Source of the DNA: Chloranthus sessilifolius
Taxonomy: Eukaryota > Streptophyta > Magnoliopsida > Chloranthales > Chloranthaceae
Assembly (NCBI GenBank): GCA_021018995.1
Contig: CM037588.1
Span: 142,659,725-142,723,724, forward strand
Direction of reading: 5' to 3'
DNA length: 64,000 bases
In this document: piece after piece, positions 10,861 through 24,700 of the stretch
Numbering within the stretch: position 1 is the stretch's first letter
Layout: each line of letters starts with the position of its first letter
The notes under the pieces: generated by a model
What the model was told of the DNA's origin: nothing
Databases searched by the model: none
The model's input: the letters and a program-made list of their open reading frames with translations, nothing else
Made by a program: the position numbers and the translations under genes

Positions 10861-12639
10861 AATCTTAGGTTGAAAATAGTAGTACCTTTCAATTTGATAG
10901 TACATTTAAAGACACATTAAAAAAGAAAATTATTGAAAAACCGAAACCAATCAAACCGAACCGAAAAACACCCATGGACGAATGTGGAGCAGACAAGCTT
11001 GATGTTGTGTAACCATGGTTTAGAAACTTGGCCGCTATCAGTTAATACCAGCTGTATGGACTGATATCAGATTAGATCTGTACGATATATTTGGTTATGA
11101 TATCATATTAGATCTATACGATATATTTATACCATTTATATTGGCAAGTATAAATGGTATATACAAACCAAGTATTGGACTTTGGTTTGTCATGAAATCG
11201 AGTGTTGGCGTCTCCCTTTTGCGGTAACAGGATGCCTCATAGGGTGTGTGAATCATGAAATATTTTTTACACGGTGAGAGCGAGGGCATCCCTTAAGGAT
11301 TAGTCTAAGCGTAAGCTTGGGATTACCCTAAATTATAAAAAAAAAAGAAAAATAAATAATAATAAGTAAATGAAATATAAAAGTAAAGACTATAATGGAA
11401 ATAAGTAAAACATGGGGGCAGAGTATAAATAAGACATCTCAGGATGTAAAGTAAAAACCCCAAAATGTGATAATATTTATTTTACCATTGATTTAGGATG
11501 CTTTTACATCGTAGACTTGGGAGCTTATACACAATAGTAGATTATATAAGAAATATATCTTATACGCTCAGAGATTTAAATGGAGCTGCAGCCCCACACT
11601 CGTCCATGCGGCCCTACCAGTGAGTGTAGTTGAATGGCTATGTTTCTAAACCCCCACACTATTCTTTATAAATCTACCAATCTACAGAAAAGCTAAGTTG
11701 GTTTGGAAGCGGCTCAAATTATAATTTACGGCTTAATAAAGGATGCATGAAAGAAATATTTGGAAGTAGCTAAAGTAATATGGAAATTTGAGGAATATTA
11801 TTTGCTCATGAGTCATGACAGACATTTAAAGACTAAATTGTGTTTAAATGATTTTATACTAATAAAATATTATTAATTTTTAATCTCACACCAAAGTGTG
11901 ATTTATCATCGTGCCATGTGGCACACATCTATGATCAATCTAAGTTTTTAAGTGGAAATCCGTTGTTGGAACTTGGAACATGTCTCAGCTAAAGGATCAT
12001 GCTTATAAGTGGATGTAAACTATTCAATTGGTGAACTTTAATATCAGTTGTCAAAATTAAAAACAACCGTTGATATTAGAGTCGACAATTCAAGTTTCGA
12101 ATCTCTCAAAAAGTGTGATTTTTTTACCCAAAGCCCTTCAGGTGATGCTATATGACGGTATGAATTTCGAAGATCATAAGCTAACAAATGGTGTAAAATT
12201 GTTTGGCATATGTAGGTTGGACAGGAAGAATAACAAAGATTATCAAAATACGAGCTAAAGGAAATAATTGACGGAGATGACTGATAAGGATTTGAAGGGA
12301 AGTATTGAGAAGTCACGTGAAAGATTTGCACAATAAAGATAGTTCAGCCATGATAAGAATTGAATCAAACAAGTAAGATTTGCAAAGCCGACCCCAAATA
12401 GATAAGATATAGCCATGATGGTGAAGATGATAATAATGTTGAAGGTCTTAAAACCACCAGATCTCTTTGATCGACAAGTCGCAAAATGTTGCAAGTTGGT
12501 GAGCAATACAATTTCCCTCTTGAGGTTGTGTTTCATTTCGATCTCTTTGTCGATATTGTCAAACAATAAAGCTGGTAAAGGTGATGCATCTTCCTGTACG
12601 ATAGATTTACGTGCAACATAAGAATGGTTCAGTGGGAGA
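10861..12639. other. Intergenic, mostly unclassified
   Basis: No gene model can be supported. 10935-10985 resembles the AACCGAACCGAA-type hAT MITE ends seen elsewhere. 11017-11165 carries TATCAG/ATATC words of the TATCGG family. A box-B-like AGTTTCGAATCTC lies near 12092. Short open frames here are not supported by codon pattern or homology. Confidence 0.35.
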
Positions 12640-13321
12640 AGAGGAAGGCCACTTGAAGACCGGTATTTGGAAAATTAAGGCACCTCCTAGAGCTTTAATC
12701 CTCGCTTGGTGCGCTGCCCAAGACTGTCGACTTGCTTAACATAAGAGGCATCCTTATTCCCAACAGATGCATTCTATGTTTGCTTGATACCGAGTCTACA
12801 AATCATTGTTTCATCCATTGCTTTATTGTTCAATTCATCTTAGGACACAGTTCGTTTTCAATGGAATATCCAGGGATCTATCTCTCGCTCTTGTAGAGAT
12901 CTGCTTGCGGAATGGAGGTGTAATGAGGAGCTGAGATCTCGCTCTTGTAGAGATCTATCTCTATTCGTGGCCTTGATATAATCCCTATCGTCATGTTTTG
13001 GTCCTTCTACAGGGAGCGTAATGCTAGGACCTTTGTCAGGAAATTCACAAAGTTGTTCCATGATCTATGAAGAGCTGAGATCTATGCTTGCCGTATGGAG
13101 GCGTGATCCACTCTTCCATGCTACTTATTATTAGTTTATCTTTTTTACCCCCCTTGACCTGTGAGGAGGGGACGAGGGATTTATCCACTTTTAAGTTTAT
13201 GTCCTTTCTTTTGTTGTTTTCTTTTCTTGGAGCCTCTCGCTCCCCCCTCATCTGATGTAATTTTTATTTTTTAATGAAAATTTAATCTTACCTATCAAAA
13301 AAAAAAAAAAAAAAAAAAAAA
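12640..13321 (+). pseudogene. LINE 3' fragment with poly(A)
   Basis: About 12675-12845 encodes, with a frame change and stops, the zinc-binding reverse-transcriptase tail typical of plant L1 LINEs (zf-RVT): WKIKAPPRALILAW, then a stretch with CILC and NHCFIHC. The downstream part is decayed, with a repeated GCTCTTGTAGAGATCT segment. It ends in about 30 A at 13291-13321. EN and RT domains are missing, as expected for a 5'-truncated insertion. Confidence 0.6.
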
Positions 13322-14246
13322 ATCTACAACGGTCAAATTTTCACACTGTTCCAACATGTTTTTCTGCTTTGAAATCCCCAATGATCAAACTTTCACAAGA
13401 TTGACAGATTAGAGAGGTGCATCAAACTCTACACATGGCAGACCTAGTTTATCAGTTGAGATTGTCCAAGTCAAGTGGCGGAACAACAAGCAGATGGGAA
13501 TCAGCACAAAATTCATGCCCGCTGGGTTTCTAACCACATTTCAAGGCCCATGAAAATCTGTGAAAGTCAACTTTTGACTTGGCGATTGTAATATGGGATC
13601 AAATTTCTTGGTCCGCATGATCAGGTGATCAAGCTCATGGAGAGCCTTTACCAACAGTCTAAGCTAAGCATACTTACATTACCAAGCTTACAAATAGCCT
13701 TTAGGCCACCAAATTATGCCCAAATCTGGCTCTCCCCGGTTTTAAAGGATCCTGACACCTTAAAAAGTCAAGCTTTGACAAGATTGCTGGTCTAAAAGGC
13801 TATTTCATTAGCTTGTTAATCTTCCAATGCCTGTAAAGCCCCATTAATCCTCCTATCAAACACATAATTTTCTAAATCGACCAGAACATTTCCCCGACTA
13901 GTTTATCTTTAAAAGGACTCCACCATATGAAAGGCCATTTTGAGGCCTCAGAGTATATTATAAACAGCTCTGCGAATCGAAGCGGATTTACACTTGAGCT
14001 TAGCAATTCCTGTTACCGAGATAATGGCCACACCAGGTTGGCTCTTCTCATATTCTAGAGTCCAGAAGTCTCCACCCTCCCATCCAACAGAAATAACCTT
14101 CTCTGATCCCAAAACCATAATTGACTTCCCCAGGCAGCTTTTCGCCAGATCATATTAGAGTTAGGGTTATAAGTATACAAGATTGGCTATCTGTAATCCC
14201 AACTTTGGGAAACTAGCAGATGAGATTGGTACACAAAGGAGGCTGT
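13322..14246. other. Downstream flank of PLAC8 gene
   Basis: No separate gene seen. The part nearest 14246 probably holds the 3' UTR of the minus-strand PLAC8 gene. No clear polyadenylation signal could be assigned. Confidence 0.35.
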
Positions 14247-14489
14247 CTATTGGGCAAGAGGGACCAAGGGCTCTGAATGGTTGACGTTGATACTCCATGC
14301 GTGATCGTCACTCCTCATAGCCCTTTCCATGCTACAAAGATCAAGGGATTTGGTGGTCGGAATCAGAGGAGGCTGGTGGAGCCCAAAGAAAGCCTTGCTT
14401 CCTTCGCCATAGCTTCCGATGCAAATTGTGTCACCTCGGCCTCGCCAGACCCCATCTTGGACATTGTTAATTTCCAAAGTTCTGGACTC
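14247..14489 (-). CDS. PLAC8 gene exon 5 (C-terminus and stop)
   Basis: Encodes residues 188-267, from ESRTLEINNVQDGVWRGRGD to a C-terminal PLVPLAQ and stop. Acceptor AACTGAATGCAG precedes 14489. Confidence 0.85.
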   Translation of the reverse strand, partial: ESRTLEINNVQDGVWRGRGDTICIGSYGEGSKAFFGLHQPPLIPTTKSLDLCSMERAMRSDDHAWSINVNHSEPLVPLAQ

Positions 14490-15749
14490 CTGCATTCAGT
14501 TAAAAGAAATCTTGGTTAGTAGGAAAGCCAAGCATTCGAGATCGATTGATTAGGAAACTATCAATAAAGAGAAAGGGTGCAATTAAACACTTGCACTTAA
14601 GCTAGATAGAAGTGATTCTAAAGCCTTGTTTGGCATGGCTCTCAGAGACCCACTTCCAGCATCTGATGGTTAAAAACAGCGGCACCGAGGGAGAAATTGT
14701 TTAATTGATATAGCTTCCCACCCCGATTTCACTTAAAATAGCTCTCAGTATACACCATTTAACACTGAAAATGAGCAAAAGCTAGAAGCGGCACTAGCTC
14801 TCCGGTTGGCATTTGGGAAAATCTGTTTTAAGTGGAAGCCGGAAGCTGAAGCCTCACCAAACAGGGCCTAAGTATCTAACACTGCCCCATCCATGACCAG
14901 ATGGGTTTAGAGCCACTTAAATATAGCTTTAGATATAATGTTTTATAACAGGCTCAAATGCAAAAAAGAAAAAAAACAAAACAAAAAACAAACAAACAAA
15001 CAAACTGAAGGGTTTCAACAAGGAACCTGGCATAATGTGCAGCAAGGACAGATAAGGTGGCTCAAACAGTCATCCACAAAACTGTCACTTCCCTGCAGGC
15101 AAACAGTCCAATAGATGTTAAAATTACAACGCGTATCATTCTGTAAGCAATTGCAGCATGCAAATCCTTAACTATTAGTCTATTATAAACATACTACACA
15201 AATGCTACAGTTTACAATAAAACAAACAACTAACTGTTTTCGTGTGATGGCCATGTACCAGCCTCAGGAAGCGGGGAACCTGAGTTTGAATCCCCCTTGA
15301 TGCCACCCTAGGGATTTATATCCTGTGGTGACACAGCACGTTCTAACTTGGGGGGGCGCATGTTTGGACTTCTCCCTCCCTCCCTCCATTGTTACCAGAC
15401 ATAATTTTCTCACCAAATCCTGGCAAAGTAGGCATCCGCTTATGTCTATTTTCCGTTTCCCCTCTAATAAACCCCTTCTTTAACCCTAAACCCTCTGAGA
15501 TTTGTACTTTTTTCTGGTGCATTCTAACTATTTCCAGGAAGCATCAATATTGCCTACTTAATATTTTTGGCTTGCTTCTTAAACCCTAAATCAGTCATTA
15601 AAATATCAGTTAAATCCGACACAATTAGGATTTCCAGATTCTGGTCAGTCTAAAACCATCTTATGGCCAATTCTGGGCTCTTCCTGATGTTGGAATACTT
15701 TACATAGAATTATAACGCTGATATGCGCGATACTATGACAACCATGTAT

Positions 15750-15793
<44 letters not shown>

Positions 15794-18700
15794 TTAGCCA
15801 TAGAATTCTATGAAAATAGGCATCTTGTAGACCTCAAGACTGAACACTCCATTCATTATAACCTTGTCCCATTTAATTTGGCTATATGATCATGGTTTAA
15901 ATTTTATGTCAACCAAAAGTCATACTATCTCCCAAAGCTAGGCGAATAAACTAGGTTTTGAACAAAATTCTCAATACACCATCCTAGTATAATATTCCAT
16001 ACGTAAAATTAATTAACAAGTCAAACCATCCAAGAGAGGAGAATCTACACCAAGTTTTGTTAAAGCACTCAGCGGAAAAGTTGCCACAAAATGAACCCAA
16101 AAAAAAACAATTAAACATGTAAATTGAACAGTTGAATCGACACCCACCCCAATGTTAAATTGCTTTCTGATCTGGGTACGAAAAAAGCCCAAATATGTTC
16201 CGACTAAAATGGTGAAAGCAACTGCCAAATACAGGAAGGAATGTCGCTTCGTGATGGCATAAGCAATGTAGTTGAGAAAAGCAGTCGTTGCAAGAAGAAC
16301 ATAAATAGTTCCCTACACAAGCCAAATGAATGGTTATTACATACATGGGGAGCCACATAGAGTTCAGCCAAATAATGAAATACTAATTCAATTCATCCCA
16401 AAGAAGTATAATATTTCACTTGAACAATAATTTGAATCGGATAATCTGAAGCACATAATTAACATATTAGAAAAGATATACAAATTCACCTTCATTCAAT
16501 TACTAGGACACCATGCATTCTTGTACAAGGCTTTGCAAGCTAACTTAAGATTCGCATATGCTCATTTAGCTAATTTTTTTTCATATGAGGACAAGTCTGT
16601 GATGATGATGATTCGTTATCTCCGAAGAATAAATAATGTAATTAATTATTGATAACGATTCTATTAGTTACTAAGCATCTGATGATGAACAGAGTCAAAT
16701 AAGGATTATTATGATCACTAACGAACCGAGTGAAAGCACAGTTTAACAATAAACAAAGAAAAAGGTCACTTCAAAATAAGCCGTCCCTATAAAGTTTTTA
16801 AAAAATGACCTAAATCTTGTTCAAAATCTAAGTTTCATTTAAGATAAGAGTTTCTCAGCAAATAACCAAATTCTCATTTTGCTTAATTCATGTTAGTATG
16901 ATCATTTGCTATTTCTGGAAGTACAAACTGTTCTAATAAATTTTTTATTTATTTATCAGTAATAAGCAAACAGCGACAGAACAAAAACAAAAACAAAAAT
17001 CCTTAGCCTAGCAAGAAACTAGACTGACAGACACCAAAAGGCCTAGAGCCAAACAGAAAAAAAAATTTAAAAAAAGAACTGCAGGTCCCTTACTATGCAT
17101 TAAAATGGGCCCGAACCAGCCCAAATAGTCTCTAAAATCAGTTCAGGCTGGAATCAGCCCAATTTTGTATCAGGTTGGGCTTGGGCAGAGTTTTCTGGTG
17201 GGCCATCCCGGTTATTTACCAGGCAGAGTGCGAGCATGCCCCTATGGACAGATTATTAACAGGGACAGTTCTAGCCTGCCACATTGACACCACTATACCA
17301 TCTGCTCCCCCTATTCCAGAACTGTCCTTACAAGAAGCATCACAATTCAATTTAAGAAACTAACCCAGGATCCCTACCATCTGGCCTTATCCACATAACT
17401 AGAGAGATCTAAGGTGCTTTAGTGTAAAGATTCAGGATTCCAATCAGGCAAACGCCTCAATCACCTTTACTGAGAGGCTTCTTTGGTTTAATTCTGGCAT
17501 TGTGCTCTCAAACAAGTGTAATGCAACTTATTTAAGACAATGGCTAGCTTCAATGTCTTCTCCATGACAGATTTGGTTCGGCCATTCCCACAATTTCTAC
17601 GTAATGATCCACAACACAACCTGCTAATGATTGATTTGGCACTATCACACATCTCTACTAATGATTGGTCTTGGTAGCAAGGGATCCCAGACATTGAAGA
17701 TAAATGACACTTACGAGAAAATATCCTGTGTGTACTGTGCAGCAGGGCATTTATAATGAAAAAATGAGACTAGGTATCCTCATTGCGAAGACACACAGAG
17801 CATTGGGAGACGAGAAGAATTTGTTCCCTTGTGATGCACTATCCAAGGTGCATGCTTACACTAGGACACAAGGACAACCCACTTAATATGACAGAATTCA
17901 TTACCTATCTCCGTTTTGAAGATAAATGACACTTACGAGAAAATATCCTGTGTGTACTGTGCAGCAGGGCATTTATAATGAAAAAATGAGACTAGGTATC
18001 CTCATTGTGAAGACACACAGAGCATTGGGAGACGAAGAAGAATTTGTTCCCTTGTGATGCACTATCCAAGGTGCATGCTTACACTAGGACACAAGGACAA
18101 CCCACTTAATATGACAGAATTCATTACCTATCTCCGTTTTGAACATTTACAATGGATCATAACTAGTAGTTCCAAAAAGAAGCAAGAGGAGGGATGCAGT
18201 GACAAAGCAAGAACCTGGAAGCATCATTTCTTGAGAAATAATCGACAACTAAAAAGAAGGAACCAAAGTAGTACTCTATTTGGTTCACTTCTCCGTGGCA
18301 GGGACAGAGGAAAACCTCATTATAGATGAATGCCTAAGATTCCTCTAGCCACGGCCATCAAAATCAATATATGAAGAAGGCAACCAAGACTCTGATGCCC
18401 TTTAAAGTGGGTGGCGGATCATCTATTATCCTACTTTTGACATGGATATGAGAAGTGGGTATACAACTTTGGCATTATATGAAGAAAGATCAATTAAGAG
18501 ACTATTGGCATTATATTTTAGATATTAGACATTAAATGTTTCAACACATTTTATACTTTTCTCTTTTTTGATAACCTGGGTATCCGGGCCTCTTAGAGCA
18601 CCCGCCTAATCCCAGGAGCACATGCGCACCCCAAATTCAGCACATGCCGGGTCAGCACAGGATATAAATCCCTAGGGTGGCCTCAAGGGGGGGAGGGGAT

Positions 18701-21700
18701 TCGAACTCAGGACTCCTGCTTTTGGAAGCAGGTACCTGGCCAGCTCACCTAACCCCTTGAGGATTACACACATTTTATACTGTCATAAAATATTTAACAT
18801 GCCATCTTTGTATTTTTACAAAAAGACAAAGAAAATGACAATATACTGCCAGGAGTACAAGAGATAACGGACCTGATCCAACAAGATATGGTTAAGCAGT
18901 ATAGTTAGAAGTACTAAGAGAGTCTCCGACTAGTATTGGTATCTTACTATCGTATCATGTCATTGCTGGTACCTTAAGTATATACACATATCTAGGTATC
19001 ATAGGTCCTGATAGAATCATGTCTGTGACACTTCCACCAGAAAAACTCTAACAAGAGGACTAGGGATGTATTCAGTTCGGTTTGGTCAGTTTTGGATCAA
19101 AATCACAAACCAAACCGGTCCTAATCAGTGTTTAGATTTTCAAACCAAACCAAACCGTCCAACTCTTAAACCAAACCAACCCAATTCAATTCGGTTCTGT
19201 TTGGTTTGGTCAGTTTCGGTTTTCCTATAAGTTCTACTTGCACGTCAAAATTTTCTCAACTTCTTAACCGATTTTCCTATAAGTTCTACTTTACCACTTT
19301 ACCACTTTAGGTTCTACTTTACCACTTTAGGATTTAAGAATAGGCTAAAGACAAGGGTAGGGTTTATATAAAAATATGCATTTTACTTAAATGCCCTTTA
19401 AAATTAATCAAAATCCCCGCCTATATATATATAATTACTTACAAACTACATTCGGTTCGGTTCGGTTTGGTTTCGGCTTGGGGAGGCTTAGAACCGAAAC
19501 CAAACCAAACTTTTCGGCTTTCCTGTTCTTCCAAACCGGACCAAACCTGGCGGTTCGGTTCAGTCCAAAAAATGCACAGCCCTAGAGAGGACCTAGGCTA
19601 TGAGTAAATAAGCAGTCAATTTCTCACTCAGCTTAACTCATAAAGAGATCCAAGACAATCATACTTGTCCTCAGGTGATTTAAGTAAAAAACCACATGAT
19701 AGAGCTATCCCCCATGCTACAATAACAGCTATTCTACAGTATGGTCCCAGTATACATGCTGAAGCCACAATGCCATCTAACAGTCTACAGCTGGTGTTTA
19801 AAATTAGGAGGAGACTTTAAAGCAGGTTTGGGGATAAGGCAGTGTCGGGTAGAGTGCCCCGTTATTGTCAAGCATCAGTTTATTACACCCTAAGTGCATC
19901 ATGGTTAAGTGGGCACCCTCCAAGCAGGGCCCAAATGCCGAATTGGAGGGGTTAGACAAGCTTTTGACAAAAGACTGCACCATTGTAATAAACATCATAC
20001 AATTTGCGCATCTCAGCGTGGAAACTAAGTTGTGCTTAGTGACCTATTTTGCAGGTTTGAAGCAACAGTGATGTGGATGCATGCTGGAATCGTGGCAAAG
20101 TCGAGAAGAAGAGAAGATAAAAGAGAAAATGAACCCATGAATGGGCTTTCAAATGGCCCATGAAAGAGTCGTCGTTATACGACGGACGTCCATGGCTTCA
20201 GAACGGACGTTCGTGTAAATAAGGGCGTTTTTGAAATTAAGGCAAGGACATCCGTGACCATGCCCACAGTCATCCGTGGTCATATGATAAACGTTTGTGA
20301 AAGTCGTCTGTAAATTGGCGACTACACGAATTTTAGGCAAAAATTTGTCAGTTAGAGTTTTAATTGTTTTACGACTTTCTTATTTCGAACTTTATGTTTA
20401 GTTAAGTATAGTCTATATAAAGGCATGTAAAAACTTTATTTAAAATAGTTAATGATGAATGAAAAAAGTTAAGGTTGCTCTTGTGCATCTTGTGAAAGAG
20501 TGAATATTTAGAAAACTTGTCAAGAGTTTTCACCTTTAAGGAGTGATTCTTCAAAGCTATCGTTGGTGCGAAGCCGATAAGCCTCTTTGGAGCGAATCCG
20601 AAGATCTTCTATCTTATTCTCCTCTTAGTTTTTTTGTTTTAATTGAAGATTGAGAACCCTAACCCCTATCGTGCGGGATTTATGCTCTTTTAGGGTTATC
20701 TTGCAATTTATCATGCATCAAATTAATATCAAAGCAAGTTCAAACCTTCAGTAAGTGGATTGGCGAAATCATAAGTAAAGATCAAATTCTCGAAGCCCTT
20801 CGTGATTTGAACAATTACACGATTTCCATGAGAACGTTCGTGAAACAGTGGAACGCTCTGATCGTACGTCAAAAGCTGGCAACGGTGAAAAAATATGGTG
20901 CGAGGAGAAAGGTAGATCATCCGATCAGCATGGTTCCATATTCAAGCATATGACGCTTCTTAACAATGTTTACTGCAAGTTGCTAAGGTTGCGTCAAATA
21001 GTGATTGCATGGTAGAGGATATCAGTAAGATACTTATCAGAGCTTTTATTCACGATTTATCCGAAGACGTATTGGCAATTATTCAAGCTTCGAGACCAAA
21101 GGTTACAAGTTTCATTATCTTCTTCGAAGAACACTCAACTTTGTGCATCTTGTGAAAGAGTGAATCTTTCGTAGAAAACTTGCGGGTTTTCGCCTTTGAG
21201 GAGTGATTCTTCAAAGCTATCGTTGGTGCGAAGTCGACAAGCCTCTGTGAAGCGAATTTGAAGATCTTGTATCTTATTCTTCTTTTATTTTTTTTGTTTT
21301 AATTGAAGATTGAAAACCCTAAACCCTATCGTGCGGGATTTATGTTATTTTAGGGTTAGCGTGCGATTTATCATGCATCAAGCAAGGTCTCCAAACTCCA
21401 AAAAATTGAAATCTGATCTGACCAATATGGGAAGGAAGGGCATCTTTCTTTTCTTAGTGGAATTAGGTGGTAAGAAGAAAATGTTGCAAAGGTTGAGTGT
21501 TCTTCGAAGGATCTTATGTTACTTAAACCATATCACTCACATTAATATAAAAGGTCATTGGCATAAATTGCTGGTCCTAGAGAGCACGTACCCACAGAGG
21601 ATATATAAAATTTCAGTCCTAGAGAGCATGTACCCCACAGAGGATATCTAAACTTCTAAGATAGGCGATGTTCGCTTTTGGACAGATCATGCCAAGCTCT

Positions 21701-24700
21701 CCATATTAAACTAAATAAGAAAAGCTTCCATATTCAATCAGTATGTTCTCTTTTGCACAATTGTAATTCCTAAATAAATCTGTTCTAAGATGTGAGCTTT
21801 TAAGCCATTCCCCTTGCTTTCACATGAATCCTCTTGTTAACTTGTTTCCTATTTTTTCAATACACCATATTTATGCATACATTGTGATTGGAGAATGCAG
21901 ATAAAAAAAAGTACATAAAACTTTTAATGACAAGCAAAAAATAAGATTAATAATAATTAACCTAACAATCTCCTTTACAGAAGATTGGCATATTTGCAAC
22001 CAAGGATCAAAACTTCGGGTATCATTTCAGTTTCGGAGGGGACCGAAACCGAAATTTCAGCCAAAGACCAAAATTTTGGCCGAAATTTCGGTCCAAATAA
22101 TCTTTTCGGTGGGGACCAAAACCGATAATTTCGGTCATTTCGGCCAAAATTTTGATCCTTGCCTGCAACCTTGAGGTCTCAGGTTTAATCCCAGCTTACC
22201 CATAAAATAAATAACTCCTATAGAGAAACCATATTCTGATGTCCTGGATGCTACATCATAATTGATTATAGATAAACCACCAGGAGTAACAATTAAAACT
22301 CTTTCCCTTTTAGATGTAACAACCCAACGGAAGGAAAGATTAACAGCTTACGATAAGTAACAATATGTCTCACGACCTACCTTCCCTCAAACCTGGACGC
22401 GATAGATAGTCTGATCTGATTCGGTAGAGAATCAGGTATGTCTTTCCACGGCTCTGATGACGCACTCAGAGAATTGTTCAAATCTATCTTTTTCAATAAC
22501 AGAAACGTTCATGGTTAGAAGAAGAAAAATCAACGATCTGAATCCAGGGAGTTGGTGAGATTGCAATGGGTGGCGTTGAACGGGAAGGGCTCCGGGGGAG
22601 CCTGATGGTTTTTATGGTTGGGGCGGTCTTTGTCGTCTGGTTTCCTCATGAAGTGTGGGGCTGCCCTTAAGAAGCGGGCAGAGATCAAGAAGGCTATAGC
22701 GATGCACAATCTCTCAGTCATTACTCTCCAAGAAACTAAGTGGGGTACTAGCGATTGTCGAAAAGTGTCACACTTCTGGGAGGTAATAGGTGAGAATGGA
22801 TTGGGGTGGACTCGGAGGGAGCCTCGAGGGGCATCGTGGTAGCCTGAGATTTCATGTTGTTTGAGAAGATGGATGAAGAAGTGCGGGTATTTCACTGGCT
22901 CGGTGGTTCTTTGAAATAAAGACAACGGGAAACAGTGGGTTTTTTCCGGCATTTACGGTTCGTCAGTTAACGCTAGCAGCGCTGATTTCTGGTTTGAGAT
23001 TACGGCAGTCGCAATGAGATGGGATTTGCCAATATGCTTGGGGGGATATTTTAACGCTATTCGTTCACTTGATGGGGCGGTCATGAGAAGCTTTAATTCT
23101 TTCATCCAAGATTAGAGTTTGTTGGAAAGCAATTTGCGAGACTTGGCCGGGGTACTCCAGCTGGGTGCGGTTTAGCTGGGGAGATGGGCTCTGTATCAGG
23201 TTTTGGGACGACTCTAGGGCGGACTTCAGGACTTTCTCGGTTATTTACCGCATCACGGCTCAACCTAGTGGCTCGGTGTCCTCTTTTATCTCTCGAAGGG
23301 GGGAAGGAGGGTCTGCGTGGAACTTTCTCACCCGGAGACTGCTTAGGGAGGAGCCTCCTCTCCTTGCCTTGCTGTGCTCTACGGAGCACAGGAAATCTGA
23401 GCCGCAACAACAGGTGGATTTGGTTGCCCATGCTCAACGACAATTTTACGGTCAAATCATACTATCGGGTCTTGCCAAGTAGGCCATTAATCAAGTGGGA
23501 TTGGGCGGATGTGTGGACCCCATTATCGACCAATTAATCCGCAAGGGGAAAAATCTTCCAAATGTTTGCGCTATGTACCTGCAAGAGGAAGAATCGGCTT
23601 CGCACCTGTTTCTGCACTGCTAGGTAGCCACTAAAATTTGGGGGGTATTCTCAGGTCCTTTGATATGAGTTGGGCGACCCGTGCAACTTTCCCCAGCTCT
23701 CCTTGGTGGCCTGGCCTGACGTTCGCCTGGAAGGTAACTAGGGGCATTCTTGAGGGTAGGGTTATATGCAGTGATTTGGTCCATATGGCTCAAAAGGAAT
23801 GCCCGGATTTTCTACTCAAGTCGGTGCCCTACGGGTTTGATCTTGAAGGATGTCAGAGATCTTATGTGCCACTGGGTGGTCTTAGATAAAGAAGGGAATG
23901 GTGCTGATTCAACGTTTTGGGACTCAGGCTACCCCCCCCCCCCCCCCCCCCCCCCAACTTCGTTTTTTTGGCTCTTCCGCCGGATTTTTTCGGCCCTTTG
24001 GGTTCGGCGTCCTTGTGGGTTTTTTTTTTTTTTTTTTTGGTGGTTTCTCTTTTTGCCGTTTTAGTGTCCTTTTTGTGTCGTGTTCTTACGGCTTGTATTT
24101 TTTTATAGTATCTCACTGGTTGTTAATATAAACGAATATCTTTTACTGATAAACGAAAAAAACAATCCGTCCTAAGCAAAGCCTATTCACTAAGATTGAT
24201 GAGGTGAAATATCATTCATTCTAACTGAGATAAAAGCAGAAATAGTGAACTAGACATTTGAAATGTAAATGGATGTTAAATAATGACAACCAAATAATTG
24301 TAACTTGTCTGTATATAAATCATGCAGATATATGTCATTTAGAGAGGTCTTGTAAAACACACATTTCTTATGGCTATAGCAACAAAATCTGGCATGTCCG
24401 TAAATCCCAAGAAGGATTATTGGATTAATCCCAGTTTGGGTCATCTTAAAAAAATTGTGGCTCTAATCATCGGTGTATCATTTCTTATGGCTATAGCAAC
24501 AAAATCTGGCATGTCCGTAAATCCCAAGAAGGATTATTGGATTAATCCTCAGTTTGGGTCATCTTAAAAAATTTGTGGCTCTAATCATCGGTGTATCATT
24601 ATAAAACATGTGTTTTCACAAGTGTCGTATGCATGATTTTAGACAAAATTACATAGTTCACTGGTTCGCTATGTTCAAATTTGGGTTCGGAATTTGCAAT

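Noticed and set aside
12044..12621. Overlapping frames on both strands as a gene
   Set aside because: Short, mutually overlapping, no family resemblance, in repeat-rich DNA.
15480..15590. Telomere-like CCCTAAA repeats
   Set aside because: Only scattered single AACCCTAAA words within an intron, not an array.
18558..18767. Possible tRNA gene (box A and box B on the minus strand)
   Set aside because: The boxes belong to a SINE head with a 14-bp target duplication and a long non-tRNA body.
23862..24131. Several overlapping frames with Pro, Gly, Phe or Lys runs
   Set aside because: Artefacts of the C and T homopolymers in the LINE 3' region.
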